Shown here: positions 11,330-24,579 of the stretch, one piece after another | Layout of the letters: each line of letters starts with the position of its first letter | Position numbering within the stretch: position 1 is the stretch's first letter | Source of the DNA: Blastomyces gilchristii SLH14081 | Lineage: Eukaryota; Ascomycota; Eurotiomycetes; Onygenales; Ajellomycetaceae | Direction: 5' to 3' | DNA: 64,000 bases | NCBI RefSeq assembly: GCF_000003855.2 | Contig: NW_003101682.1 | Location: forward strand, 2,604,525-2,668,524 | The notes under the pieces: generated by a model | Seen by the model: the letters and a program-made list of their open reading frames with translations, nothing else | The model's database searches: none | Told to the model about the DNA's origin: nothing | Position numbers and translations under genes: made by a program

Positions 11330-14300
11330 AAGAAATACATACAAAATTCATTGATCTGCTGTATTATTATTATTATTCAATCATTTCTTTCTGATCTCTT
11401 TCAAATCAATTCTTTTGATAAAATCTTCAAATGCAGGCTTCATCAGTGACTTGATAAGTCTGATAGCTATATTCACTATAGAATTAACATGTTTCATCAT
11501 GATTTTCTCTTTTTCAATTAAATTGTGAAGAATATGATATCTGATCTTGATATGATATAATCTTCATATTAAGAATTCTCTCTTTGCTAGATTGATTACT
11601 CTCTTATTATTAACTTATAGATGTAAGCATATTTTTGCTTTTTCATCATTCATCAACCTGGTATCATATAACATATTATTTAAGCAGACTATCTTATAAG
11701 CTGTCTTACTAGCTGTAATATATTCAGCTTCTGTGATTGATTTAGTGATAGATATCTGTCTCTCTGACTGTCATGAGATCAGTGACTCATTAATCAATAT
11801 AATATAGCTGATAGTCAATTTGTATTGAGAATTCACTTCTGCTCAGTTCAAATCACAGTATATTACAGAACTCAGACTCTTATTACTGATCTTCTTTCTG
11901 TATAATATGTTATAATTTTTTATCTTCTTGATATAATGTAGAACATGCTTCAATGCTGCTTAACATACTTTGTATGAATATGAGTTAAAATATGAGAGAT
12001 AGTTGATCATGAACATCAGGTCTGACTGACTGCTTGAGATTAAATACTGCAATGATCTCAATTCTTGATGATATCTTAGAGCTGTAAAGTTATTATTCAA
12101 TTCATCATTCTCATCAGGTGAAAATTTCAGTTGTATGCCTGTCATCATTGAAGTTCTCACAGAGTTGACCTTATTCATTTTAAAATCTTTCAATATTTCT
12201 TCAACATAACAGCTCTGTGTAATCACTAGATTTTCATCTCAGTATTTAATCTTTATTTTCAGATAAGATTTATTCTGTTTAACTTCTTTTATCTTGAATC
12301 TTTTTCTAATTTTTATTAAAATTCACTCAATTTCACTCTCTTCAGGCTCTGTGATTTCACAGTCATTGATATATAGTGTCAAGAATAACTTATAAATTGA
12401 ATGATAAAGAAATCTGTTATTATAAGATAAGATCTTGAATTCTAGATTCATCAAGTATTCTGTTGTAAGAAAATATGATGTTCTTACTGCCTGTTTCATT
12501 CTGTATAAGCTCTGATATACAAGCTCTACTAATTTACTACAACTGTGCTTGATCTCTGTAAGTAGTTACATAAATATCATCTTATTCTGAGGCAATACTC
12601 TATTCAAAAATGCAGATATATAGTTAATTAATCTGACTTTTCAACTCCTTACTGTTGATATAGTGAATAAGCTCTGTAATATAGATTCAGACATCGCTGC
12701 TGTATATAACTTATTATAATAAATATCTTGTTATTGTAGAAATTCTCTAATCACTTAATACGCTCTAAAGTGAATGATTTCATTCTTGTTATTCAATTTT
12801 CAATTGTACACTTATTTATCTGTAAGAATGTTCATTTCTAGAGTCTTTTTAATAATAATATATGTCTTCTTCTATTCAAAAGTTTTCACTTTCTTCTTCA
12901 TTGTCTGATATCAATGTTTTCAGTCATGACTTCTTTTAATCTCTGTCAGTGTAATTGAATAATCATTAAGAACACTGAGTACAGAATCTTCATCATTCAC
13001 AGAGTTATTTATATTATCATTGACAAGTTCTGTCTTATCATCTAGTAAATATATTAGTTTCAGCATGCTGTTCATATCACTATCAGTAAGCATTTTTAAA
13101 ACATCAGGTTTATTCTTTATAAGTCTTCTTAGAAGGCAGTGTTATCATCTCTTTATAGTGTTAAGAATATTCAATTTCTCTGACAGTTTGACTACTTCTT
13201 TAATAGCATTTACTGATACTTCTTCTGTAGTCAATTCTTCATTAAAAACAACATCTCTTACAATCTCAAGCTTTCAGATTGCAGGGTCTCAGATATGATA
13301 TTAATGCAGTTCTTAATATTCAATTAATTATTATTACTTACTGTCAGTTCTATCTGTAAGCTTATTGATAATGTTCAGATTCTTCTTATACATCTTACAT
13401 TCTCATCTGCATATTCAATGAGCAGAAGATTGAACATCTGTTCAAGCTTTAAAAGAGAATAATGAGGTTTCTCTCTGATATCTGTAAATCTTCATTGATG
13501 TTGAAAATGTGTTGATTATTATGACTGTAGCTTGAATAGCTTCATCTCAAAGTTCTCTTACAAGCCTGCTGTTAAATAGTAAGCTTCTTGTCTTTTCATC
13601 TATAATATGATTGACATGTTCTGCAGAGCTGTTGAACTGTGATGTATCAGATATAGTGATCTCATATATAATCTCTTTTCATCAGCAGTAGATCTTTAAT
13701 TCATCACTTTTAAATTCATCTCTATCATTTCAGTGTAAAGTCTCAATTTAATATTGAGTAGTGATCTCAATTCTGTTAATAAAGATTATCAAATGTGCAG
13801 TGATCTCACTCTTTGATATTATAAGAATAATTTATCTGTAGTATGTGATATTATCTGTAAGACTCATTCAATAATTAGCTCTCTTATGAGTAGAGAGGTT
13901 AATTTTATTATATAGTATACATTTATCATCTGCAAGGTTCATGAAGAATCTCATTACAGGTTTAACAGTTCTTATCATTGATATAAATGTTGAATATGTC
14001 ATTTTTGTCTGTATACAGATCTTGCAGAATGGCAAAGCTCTGTCACTCTTAATTCTCATTCTCAGTTGTAAATCTGCTGCTAATTTAGTGATATTTATAG
14101 AATTGAGATAATCAAGCTTTTAATGCTATTGTAATATTGTGTGTTCAACAATCTTAATATTCTTATTAAATAATACTAGCAGAGAATCTTTTTTCTCTGC
14201 AGACTGTAGAATTTTTACAGGTTCAAATTTATTATTTAATATTATAAATTGAATCAAGTCTCTAGTCATTGATTGTTTTTCCAGAATGTAGATATTCTTA

Positions 14301-14824
14301 TCACTTAATTTAACAGTAAAACTCAATATCTTGTCAGAAAAGATTAGTAAGATTGAATGAGTGTTTTCATAGATCAGTTACTTATATGTATAGCTCTGAT
14401 GTACAAGCTTCTCAAAACTTATAAGATTAATCTTCAGCTTGAGAATGTAGTAGATGTTCTGCAGTAGCAGATTCACTTCTTTAACTGATATATTCATCTT
14501 TTCTATAGCTGTTGCAGAAGCTGTTAATCTGTCAGTTATCTTTAATATAATATTAATCTTCTGCAGTATTATCAATATGAGATTCTTGCAAGATGTAGCA
14601 TGAGCACTGAATTCAGAGTTCAGAACCCAGGTATCTTTGTCAGTTTAATCAGTAGAATAGACTGTTTCTGTTGTATAAAATACTTACTCAATGACATTAT
14701 GAACTGACACTGAGCCTGTTTCATTCTTATTCTTATTCTTACTGCAGCTAGTAGAGCATTTTTCAGGAAATTTCAATCAGCAATCTGTTTGAATGTGGCC
14801 AATCTTCTGACAATGATAACACAT
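11330..14824 (-). pseudogene. Copia-1 pol remnant (zinc knuckle, protease, integrase, RT, RNase H)
   Basis: Minus-strand translation gives, from right to left: a CCHC zinc knuckle CYHCQKIGHIQTDC (about 14772-14822); a protease-region segment with DRLTASATAIEKMNISVKEV and LKINLISFEKL (14378-14575); a pre-integrase zinc region with LPFCKICIQTKMTYSTF (about 13960-14050); an RT block LFLTLYINDCEITEPEESE (about 12330-12400) where copia elements have YVDD; and SCYVEEILKDFKMNKV with SLQYLISSSQSDLMFMINYLS (11960-12226), the RT-RNase H linker. Numerous stop codons occur, many explicable by TGG to TGA/TAA or CAA to TAA changes. The first catalytic Asp of YxDD is Asn, so the product would be inactive even without stops. 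Confidence 0.8.
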
Positions 14825-14990
14825 TGTGATTCAAAGGTTGCTTAAGCCAGCGTACGATTACAGGCGTACGCCGGCTTCTTATATACATTATCTAAATTAA
14901 TTAGTGGCTGCTAGGGCCTCTTTACATTCGTAAGTGTGTTTGAAAGCGGCTGTGTTATTATCTGGCAGTTGTACATACTTCTGAATCACA
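14825..14990 (-). repeat. Gypsy-1 3' LTR
   Basis: TGTGATTCAAAGGTTGC...CTGAATCACA. It differs from the 5' LTR at many sites, mostly C/T or G/A changes at CpG, CpC and GpG. Confidence 0.85.
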
Positions 14991-15780
14991 TTCTCTCTCA
15001 TCAGATTCAGTCATACTTACATGATTATAACATACACTCTAGCTTCATGCGGATTAGCATGCTAACTACTAGTATTTGTGATAGTGTAGTCTATCTCTGA
15101 TTCAGCTAGTGTTCTGTGTACACTCTTACAAAGACACTTTCACTATATTATATTACTTATTCACTAACTTTTTTCATTCTTCAATCATCTTCTTTATTAT
15201 TATCATTATTAAATATTATCATCTTATTCAAGATTTCTATCTCTTCTTCTATTTAACACTTTCTATCTGTTCATCTATTACATCTTATACATGTCTGGCA
15301 ATGACTTTCTATTTTCATAAAAAGTATTATCATAGTGCTCATATCAGGCAGTTCATTAACAGTGAGTGTAACACATTGTAAAATATAATCAGAACTTGTT
15401 TATTCTCTAATAATTATCAGAATATACTACTATAAATGACACATCTTCTTTCTCTTCTTATACACTCTCAATATTTTTTTTCTAGCAGGCATCTAATCAT
15501 GTTTTACATGAATACAGATGCTGATATTTTATAATGTATGAAAATAAGTGAAGTGTGTATAATAACATTTGTCTTTTACAGCTGACTCTTACAGTTAATA
15601 ATTAATTCATTATCTCTTCTCTTTTCTTACACTTTGTCTTTATCTGCTAGTTACTACTCTTATACAATCTCTATATAATACAGCATTCAGTGACTAGGTT
15701 TAACAGCTTTCATCTTCTGTGATTCTGTCTCATGCATTATACTGTCTCTCTTTACTCACTTAGATGACTACAGTAAATAA
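14991..15780. other. Gypsy-1 3' region between pol and LTR
   Basis: Holds the plus-strand 90-codon frame (15109-15381) shared with gypsy-2 and gypsy-3, then the breakpoint of a deletion of about 1.5 kb near 15530 that removes the antisense gene seen in gypsy-2. No other coding signal. Confidence 0.55.
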
Positions 15781-18700
15781 CTTATTAAAACTAATCTTAT
15801 CTGATCTCTGAGCATTCTCAGAAGTTGAGATGACTTAATCTCATATATCTGCAAATGTTTCAGATGCTTTCTCCTCTATTGTCTCTGTGATTGAACTGGT
15901 GTAAACAGTTAAATCTAACTCTGAATTTCTTTTTCTTCTGTGATCTGATTCATGTGCAAGTCTGCTGCTTTGAGACTGTTCTTTATCATATTACATCTAC
16001 TGTCTGTGATGTATTATTATACAATCAGCTACAGTCTTATCACTTATTAAAGTGTGATATTTATCTGATTTCTTCATTTCTTCTCATTCTTTTCTTATAA
16101 TTGTGAAAAGATTAGAATAAGTGAGATTATCTGATTTATAAGTATCTATAACTATAATTTCTCTTAATTTGTAAGGCTTTTCAATTATGAGTCTCTTCTT
16201 TTTTAACACTGATGATAGTGCTGTGAATAATCATAGTTCACTCAGATCTTACATCTTTGTCTTTATAAAATATAAATTATTTATTAAGTTGTGTAAGACC
16301 TGTCTCTCTGATTTCTTCAATGTATAAGTTGTCAGAGAATGTGATTTAAGTATTTTATAGAGCTTAAATTATCTAGATTGAAACTTCTCAGAACTCTCAT
16401 TATATATGAGAACTTACATTCTTATCTTGAGACTTGATTTCTTAACTAGTGAGTCTTGTATTCTTTTTAATTGAATTGCTCAATTCAGAAGTAACTTATT
16501 AGCTTTTACACATGTGTGACTGATCTCTTTCAATCTTGATTCTGTGTCTGTGACTGTTGTGTCTGCAACTGCTGTTCTCTCTTTCATCTCTTCTGAAACA
16601 TTCTTCAGAATGCACGGATGCAATTCATACAACAGGTAGAATGATAAATGCTTGAAGACTGCATGCTGCTGAACTCGTGTGACTAATAGTGTTTGACTGA
16701 GATATTCATCTCATAATCATGTCAGCTTACTCACTAGATATTTCATCAGCATGTTGTTCAATATTTCATTCAAATGTTTCATCTTTCTGTTCATTTGTGA
16801 ATAATATAACATTGTTCTACAATGTCTTGTCTGTAACTGACTTATGAAATACCTCACTACTTCTTCTATGAGATTCACACTGTTATCAGTTAGAATCTCA
16901 CATGGCATTTCATAGTTAACATAGATCTCATTATGTAGAAACTTTATCATCATCTTCTCTATTATCTCTGAAACTGCTTTTGTACCTGATCAGTCAGTAG
17001 TATAATTAATAGCAGTGATTATTCATTGATTTTCATTTGACATTTACAGCAATATGTCTATGAGATTCACTTCTTATTGTTTGAACAGTTGTATTGTATA
17101 TTTCATCTGATATTGTACTTTCTCATATTCTAATTCATTCTTAGATTCTTTCACAATCTGATAATTCAAGCACTCATGAGTGTATATCTGAATGTTCTCA
17201 GTCATGCTTGATCAGTATACTCTTGATTTAAGTACACTCATGAGTTCAGAGCTTTCTAAGTGACTGAATTCCTTGTGTATGTGAGTCATTAAGTTGTATC
17301 TAAATGAATATTCTAGATAGAGAGCTTCTGTATATTCTAGATTGCAGTAAAAAATAATATCATTTTTCAATTTTCTTAGCTTGAAGTTCAGAAGTATCTC
17401 TTCTATCACTTTCACAAAATGCTTATCATCTGATATCTTGTCATTCTTTAAGTGAGAGATTATTGTATTCACTCATTCTGATTTCTTATATTCTCTCAGT
17501 ATATTTAATACAAACTTCTCTTATATCTGATTTATAAAACTCTCACTTATGAAATCAGGTCTGTAACTGATTATATCAGATATCACAGTGTTCAATCTCT
17601 TTCAGTATTTAATATAAAGATTGTACACTTGAAACTCTGAGATTCAATATACTAAGCATTTGAAAGGTTTTATTATTGATTGTAGATAGACAAGACTTTC
17701 ATGATCTGTAATTATTATTGTTATATGTCTGTTGTTGATATATCTATCTCATAACATCAGTACATGCTTGATTACTAGCAATTTCCTTTCATACACTGAG
17801 TAATTGAGCTCAGTGCCTGATAATTTTCTATCATTGTATATTATCAGATGCAGCTTCTTTTTTTTACTCATCTGTAGAAAAATGCTTCTGATAGCTCATT
17901 CAGATATATCTGTCTTAATGTAGAAAGATTTATCATGATCTGATTGAATAAGCACTGAGAATATTATTATATATTCTCTCAGTGTGAGAAAAGCCTCTTC
18001 ATATATAATATTTCAGATGATTGAATAAAACTTCTTCTTTTACAGATTTGTATCTATTTCTCTTAAGAGATCTGAGAGTGATGCAGATATTCATGTAAAA
18101 TTCTTGATAAATCTGCAGTAATATGAGATCAAGTCAAGAAACTGTTGTATATAGTGTATATTTCTCAGTCATAGTCAATTCACTATAACATTCAATTTCT
18201 CTGAGATGAGATATATGCAGTCATCACTCACTATATATTCTACAAACTCTAACTCTTCTGTTTCAAACACATACTTTGTTAATTTAATATAGAGCTTATA
18301 CTCTGTCAGAGTTATAAGCACTTCATTGAGATACTTCAGATATTCATTATATGAGTTTCAAAAGACTAGAATGTTATTGAGATATATAAGATATGAGATT
18401 TCATTCTGTTTATAAAGAATCATACTCATCATTGTTTGAAAGATGACAGGTACATTTATCAGATTAAATGATATTGTCAGAAATTCAAACTTTCTTCATT
18501 ATGTATTAAATGCAGTTTATAATACTGACAGTTTGTCTACATGAATCTGTCAGTATTCTGAGAGAAGATTAATCCTTGATAGATATTAGACATTTTTAAC
18601 TGTATTTAACTGTTATTGAATCTGTGATAGTGAATATTCATTCTTGATTATAAGCTTGTTAAGTGCTTGATAATTAATACACATCTGTCACTCTTCATCT

Positions 18701-21349
18701 GTCTTTTTCATGAATAGAACTGAAAAGCCTTACACACTTGATGAGAGTTATATAAGATCATATTCTAGAAGATCTGTGATCTGATACTTCTATTCTTTGA
18801 GATGCATTTGTGACAGAGAGTATGCATTCTGATTGACTGATTTCATATTCTCTGTGTCAATCTCATGTATGAATCCTTGTTCTGACAGCAATTCTGATGA
18901 AAGATCTGTTTGAAAGATCTTTTTATACTTCTTCAGAAGCTTCTTTATATACTTGTTCTTCTATATATTCTTTATCTTGATTTTCTTCACTTCTGAGTTC
19001 TGTATAATATACAGAATGCTTTCAGATGAGATCTTGTGAATTATTCTCTTTACTTGTTAATGTGTAAGCAGATTTAATTCTTCTATATCAGAGACATGAA
19101 ATGTTCTTCTCATATCAGTTGATAGAATTGTATGAACTGTTTTCTTCTTATCAGTCAATTACATATGACATGTACATCATTGAATCTGTGAATTGAATCT
19201 TTGAAATTAATTAAGTCTGAGAATAAGATTGTATTTCATGTTCTGCAGCTTTTATACTCAAATATAGTAAGATTATTCTCTGAAGTGCAAGAAAACTCTT
19301 ACTCTTGTAGATAATATTAAATATCAGTTATCAGATAATCTTATATATTAAGAATTCTTCACTCAGTGAATCTCTTTCAGTCTTCAGATTATATAATTAT
19401 TAATATATTATATAAAAGCTTCTGTGTCTGCTAACACTTTTACAGTCATCTCTCAATTCTTACTCAAGTGCTCTTTATACATTAACATTTCAGATCTCAA
19501 GACATTAAGATGAGTATCTGCTTTATTATTCTTACCTGCATCTCATTCAGAAGCCTGCTTTCTCTTGATATTCACAGAATTCAGAGAGTCATCTAACATA
19601 GATATCTCTTTCACTTTGAAGACTTTTTATAGAATATCAGTGAGTATCTCTGAGCTTACTAATTCTGCTAGTTTTTTAACTCTCTTACTTCTCTTAACTG
19701 CACACACTGTGTGTAATCTTTTATATCATGATTTTAATATCTGTAGTTGAAGCAAGCTCAATGCTTGTAATATCAAGATTTTTACTCAGAGAATCTCTTT
19801 TTCAGAGAATTCAGCACTTTAGTAATAACATTTAAATCTAGATTCATTATATTCAGATGTGTGACTTGTATTATAGAAGTCTGATTATTTATTCTCTATT
19901 AAAATATACTTAATTGCAGTATTTTCTGTTACAATTGACTTGCTTATTCTCATATAATAAGAATATTATACACTTTCTTCACTGTGTCTGATTATAAGGT
20001 TAAGTATTTTCATTTCACTCTTAACTCAGATGTAAGATTATAAATGAAGATCTATAAATAGAAAGATGTTAAAAGCTCTTCATTTAATACAAGATAGTAT
20101 AAGCTCAAGTATGTGAAGTATGATGTAAGATTATTCACTTATCTACACTCAGTGAAGTGTTTGTAATGCTTATCTTATATATTCACTTTCTCAAAGTTAT
20201 ACAAGATTCATTTGAAAAACTCATTCTATGTTTATAAGAATGACTATTATTTCAGATCTGTGAGATTTATCTTTTTATCAGTTATTCACAATGACTTCAC
20301 TTTTTCATGTAGAAATGTAACAGATTTTAAGACTTGTTGAAATTTTATTAACTGTCTATCTGTAAGTTTATATTCAATCTGATAATATAATTGCATCTGA
20401 CTTAGCCAGCTGATTGCAGCATTATTTTTTCAGTCACTATTAAAGTTTAATGACTCTGACAGATTTCTCAGCTTAATGTATCTTATGTTCAGATTCTCAT
20501 TCTGCACAGTGATCTCTGATGATGTATACACTTTTAAAGAGATTGTGAACAATCATGATAAGATCTTCAGATTCAGTGTAGTTATCTATCTGTATAATCA
20601 TTCAATCTCTCACTACAGATCTAAGACCTGGTTTTCTCTATTCTTATTAATGATGATGATTGTATCAGTGAAGCTCTTCATAGTGAATACTTGATTTACA
20701 GTGAATGCTAATTGTTGTTTAACTTCTATCTCAGTCTATCACTGTGTAAACAAGGCCTTGGTTTTATTTAGAATTCTTGTACATGTATGAAGCTTTGATT
20801 CTGATTCAATAATCTTGATTACTTTTCTTACTACTTTGAGTAAACTCTCTAAGAGGTTCTGCATATCTTCTGGTTCAGATAGCAGAGAAGAGTGTTGTTT
20901 ATATTAACTAGAAAAGATATTCATTTCAGTGATTTTTCATTAATTGTATAATGTCTATTATTATATCACTATATTATTATATTACTATATCATTATATCA
21001 CTATATTATTATATAATTTCTGTTATTATTATATAACTTCAGTGATAGCTATCTCTCTTTTATTCTTCTGAGTAGAGAGTGATCTTCTTTGAATCTGATT
21101 CACTACTTCTCTCTCTTTTCTCACATTTTATCTATTCACATATGTGGCATTTATCTGAGTATAAAGTTTTTCTTTAACAAGCAGAGCAGTATCAATCACA
21201 TGCTCTTCTACTCATCACTTCTTCATACACTATCTTTTGAGGTGTTTTAGAATCACACTGACATGATAACTATGAATTGCTTCATAGACAGAATTATCAT
21301 GCTCTGAAGAAGCCTGCACTTCTCACTAGTTTTTAAACATGCTATCAGA
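15781..21349 (-). pseudogene. Gypsy-1 gag-pol polyprotein remnant
   Basis: Ty3/gypsy pol on the minus strand. The RT core is near 18300-18420, where YLNNILVF replaces YLDDILVF. It is followed by an RNase H region and an integrase HHCC-type region with IHKEFSHLESSELMSVL (17212-17472). The integrase core has CEILTDNSVNLIEEVVRYF and MNRKMKHLNEILNNMLMKYL (16717-16953). Beyond integrase, a variable Thr/Val/Ala/Asp repeat (about 16540-16590) and a C-terminal extension (KPYKLREI, EEMKKSDKYHTLISDKTVADC) reach about 15800; no chromodomain was seen there. Upstream of RT (about 19.1-21.3 kb) the frame is too eroded to assign gag or protease. Stops are scattered throughout, so it is a non-functional relic. 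Confidence 0.8.
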
Positions 21350-21515
21350 TATGATTCAAAGATTGCTTGAGTCAGCATACAATTACAGGCATACGCCGGC
21401 TTCTTATATACATTATCTAAATTAATTAGTGGCCGCTAGGGCCCCTTTACATTTGTAAGCGTGTTCGGAAGCGGCCGTGTTATTATCCGGCGGTCGTACG
21501 TTCTTCCGAACCACA
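21350..21515 (-). repeat. Gypsy-1 5' LTR, half mutated and half intact
   Basis: The part at about 21350-21410 is mutated like other copies, but about 21430-21515 keeps intact CpG-rich sequence (GTGGCCGCTAGGGCCCC; CGGTCGTACGTTCTTCC). This gives the best view of the original LTR. Confidence 0.85.
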
Positions 21516-22772
21516 ATATTTTAGTAGCATTATTACTCTTTCTATCTGACTTGATGAAATCTTTGTTCTTGTTCTCAGAGATCTTCTTCTTCTTCTTATT
21601 CTTTTTATTCTTTCTGTTGAAATCTTGAGTAGTATTTACAGAGGTCTTTTCATTGAAGATGAGAGATTCATCAGTAGCTGGCAATTATAGAAGAATATCT
21701 TAACATAATCTCATGAAATTATCTTTAAGTATTCTAGTATTCTCATTCTTCTCTATTACATTTATTTAATTCTTTATAAAAGATAATTAACCTTTACTAA
21801 TCTCTGTAAGAAGTCTGTCAAAAAACATGAAATCTTCAATATTATATCTTAATCAGATATAATCAGTTCTGATTGTAATTAAATGTTTAATAAATATGTA
21901 ATCAGAACTCTTTGATTTTAATATCATCTCAATTAATTCTTGAAACAGATAAGTTCTGTGAATAGCAGACCTCTCAGTAAAATTATTCTCTATAATAGAT
22001 TATAGAGAATAAGCAGATAGTTGAGACTTCTTAAGTATAATAAAGTGAGATTTGATCTGCAGAGTGATTACAGACTATATATAGTTATATAACTAGATAT
22101 TTCATTCTGATTAAAAATGTTGTATATTCATACTGATATTCTCATCAGAATTAATCTACTTATTATTAAGAATATTATTCATTTCAGATTATCTCACTAT
22201 AAGCAGATTCTCTTCTTTTTATATAGAGTAATTTACAGAGTTAATGAGTATAACAGACTTCTTTATACATCTTACTTAATCTCTAAATTCATTAAAAATC
22301 TTTATTAATGCAGATATTCTACTCTTCTGTTAAAGATAGTTTATCAAATTTATACTAAGCTCTTCATTTTTATCTCTGTCTATCTTGATTCACTTAACTT
22401 CATACTGAAGTCTTGCAATTTCTAGTCTCATGCAAGTCTTCTCACTTATAGAGCTATTATCATTTCAGTCACTTAAGCTCTCTGCATTGTCTAACATCTC
22501 ACTGATACCTTCAATCAGATCTTTATATTTATTAAACTTATCAGACTGTTTCTCTGCAATGATTTTATCTGACTTAAATATCTCAGAAGTTATCTTCTGA
22601 TTTATTATTAATATTAACAGTGATCTGTGATCTTGTGTTTACTACTCTGATATTTTCTCATTTCTCTATCTTGAAGACATATATTCTTTTATTAAGTCAG
22701 ATGTTCTCTCAGATCTTAGATTAATCATGAATTCAATCACTTAATGAATTATCTAGACATGCTTGTAATAAT
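21516..22772 (-). pseudogene. Copia-1 gag remnant
   Basis: Continues copia-1 upstream of its zinc knuckle. The minus-strand frame at 21436-21684 includes basic, low-complexity residues (KNKKNKKKKK, SDRKSNNATK) of the kind found just before a gag zinc knuckle. The rest is AT-rich with frequent stops. It ends at hAT-B, whose 8-bp target duplication is 22765-22772. Confidence 0.6.
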
Positions 22773-24560
22773 TAGACTGACCGTGTGACCGTGTCTGAGA
22801 TCAGGATCAAACTTTACAGTTGTCACATTGCCTAAAAGCATTACTTCTGATCATGGTTTGTGTTCATCACATTGATCTCAAATCATGTTATTTCAAATAT
22901 TAAAGATCTCAGATTCACTTTTCAAATAAAAATCTAGTTCTGAATAAAGAATATGTTTGAATTCTTAGTCATATTTTCATTCTGATCTCATTATTGAGAA
23001 TGACATCAAATAGAATCATGAAATCACTTCTCACTTACATAATATCATAACATAGTACTCATTTATTGAAAATTTAACAGAGAGTGTTATTAAATATCAT
23101 TACTTTTTTAAACACAGATCATAATTCATATAATTTTAATTATGAAAAAAATATAAAATACAAAAAAAAAAAAACAAAAAATAAAAAACAAAATAAAAAC
23201 AAGAAAAAATCAGAATGAACAAAAAAAAAAAAAAAAAAAAAAAAAATAAAAAAAATCAAGATTGCAGAGCTGCAGCACTCTTAAAATACTCACTTTTCAG
23301 AGTCTTTATAATATTCATTATCAACTGTGTATCTCTCACAGTGAGAATAACACAGCTGTGATAGATTATTATCTTAATATTATCTAATAAATAATCAGTA
23401 TATATCTGTATAAATATGAATATTTAGAAAATATACACTTAAAAAGTGTGGTCAGGGTGAACTCTGCTGTCACTTGAATAACATTAAGAGCAGAACACTG
23501 AAATCAATAATTCTCTTCATTAATTTCACAGATAAGATAAGTGAAGATGATCTTGAAAAATATAAGATTCTCTGACTTCTGCTAAAAACAGATCTCACAG
23601 AGAGACTCTATTTTCATGATATCAGAGACTGAGTGTTATTAAAAAGCATTACTTTCATACAATGCACATGTACTTACTGTGACAATTCATTCTCTGCATA
23701 TATAATCAAGAGTTGTGACTTTCTCACATCACACAGCTCTCTCTGAGATGCTGACACTGGTTTGCAACTCACACAGTCTCTCAGTTCAGCATGCACTGTG
23801 TGTATACAGCTCTGTGTACTGAGGCTGTGTTGATCATTATGGCCTGGCGTGATACTCACTTTTCACAGGCCATGTTTCATTTGAGAGGGGAGAGAGGAAG
23901 ACACAACTGTGGTTTTATTGAGAGAAAATGAATAATTAGTAATATTGAATGTAATTTGATTCTTCTGCATTTAAAATTTGATTAGTCTATACTTTTCAAT
24001 TTAAGAGTTTCTGGAAGTGTTTTAATAGTTTTCATATCAGCTTGAATTTAGTGATGAATTGAAGAAGAAGAGAAAAGAGAGAAGAAAGAAATAAGAATAA
24101 CTTATCTTTATAATATGAAAACAGAGAATTACTGCAATTATTCTTTCTAGTAACAAAGATCTGTTTTCTACATGTATCTCTGATATAGATTATATGATAA
24201 CTGTATATAAAGAATATTAACACTGCATGCATTGAATGAACATGATGTTGCTATGTAGCACTGTAGCTGTTTTCATATATCTCTGAAAGCTGTTAATATT
24301 TTCTTTGTCTCTTTATATTTGATAAGTCAGTAATATATTTCAATGCACTTCTTCTTTCATTATTATCATTATTATTATCATTAATATCATTATCATCATC
24401 ATCACTATTATCATTATCATTAACATTATCACTATTATTATCATTATTATCATTATTATCATCATCATCATTATTATTAGTATCATTATATTATTCCTGA
24501 CTATCTCTTCTGCCTTCATCTCTCTTCAACACTCACTGAAATCAATCATGTCATTCTTCT
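22773..24560. other. hAT-B left non-coding region with A-rich tract
   Basis: Left terminal repeat, an A-rich stretch (23155-23255), and a minus-strand frame at 23674-23859 that recurs in copies C (34722-34907) and D. I see no domain in that frame, and the recurrence simply follows from copies being homologous. A trinucleotide tract closes the region. Confidence 0.6.
24352..24495. repeat. ATT/ATC trinucleotide microsatellite in hAT-B
   Basis: Long run of ATT, ATC and related triplets. Equivalent tracts of different length lie in copy C (35405-35500) and copy D (43580-43716), so the tract is an original part of the element that varies in length. Confidence 0.85.
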
Positions 24561-24579
24561 TCAAATATTCTGCAGTTCT

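Larger units (their letters stand above)
14825..21515 (-). mobile_element. Gypsy-1 LTR retrotransposon inserted in the copia-1 zinc-knuckle region
   Basis: About 6.7 kb, minus strand, between two LTRs of about 166 bp (14825-14990 and 21350-21515). The LTR ends are inverted repeats, TGTGGTTC...GAACCACA in the least mutated copy. Flanks are ACAT (14821-14824) and ATAT (21516-21519), compatible with a 4-bp target duplication plus one C-to-T change. Removing the element restores the copia-1 frame from NNATK into CYHCQKIGH. Relative to gypsy-2 it lacks about 1.5 kb near the 3' LTR. Confidence 0.85.

Noticed and set aside
24352..24500. CRISPR-like array suggested by short repeats
   Set aside because: Units are 3 bp with no spacers; the organism is a eukaryote. 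The 184-bp repeats at 9240-9770 also lack spacer structure.
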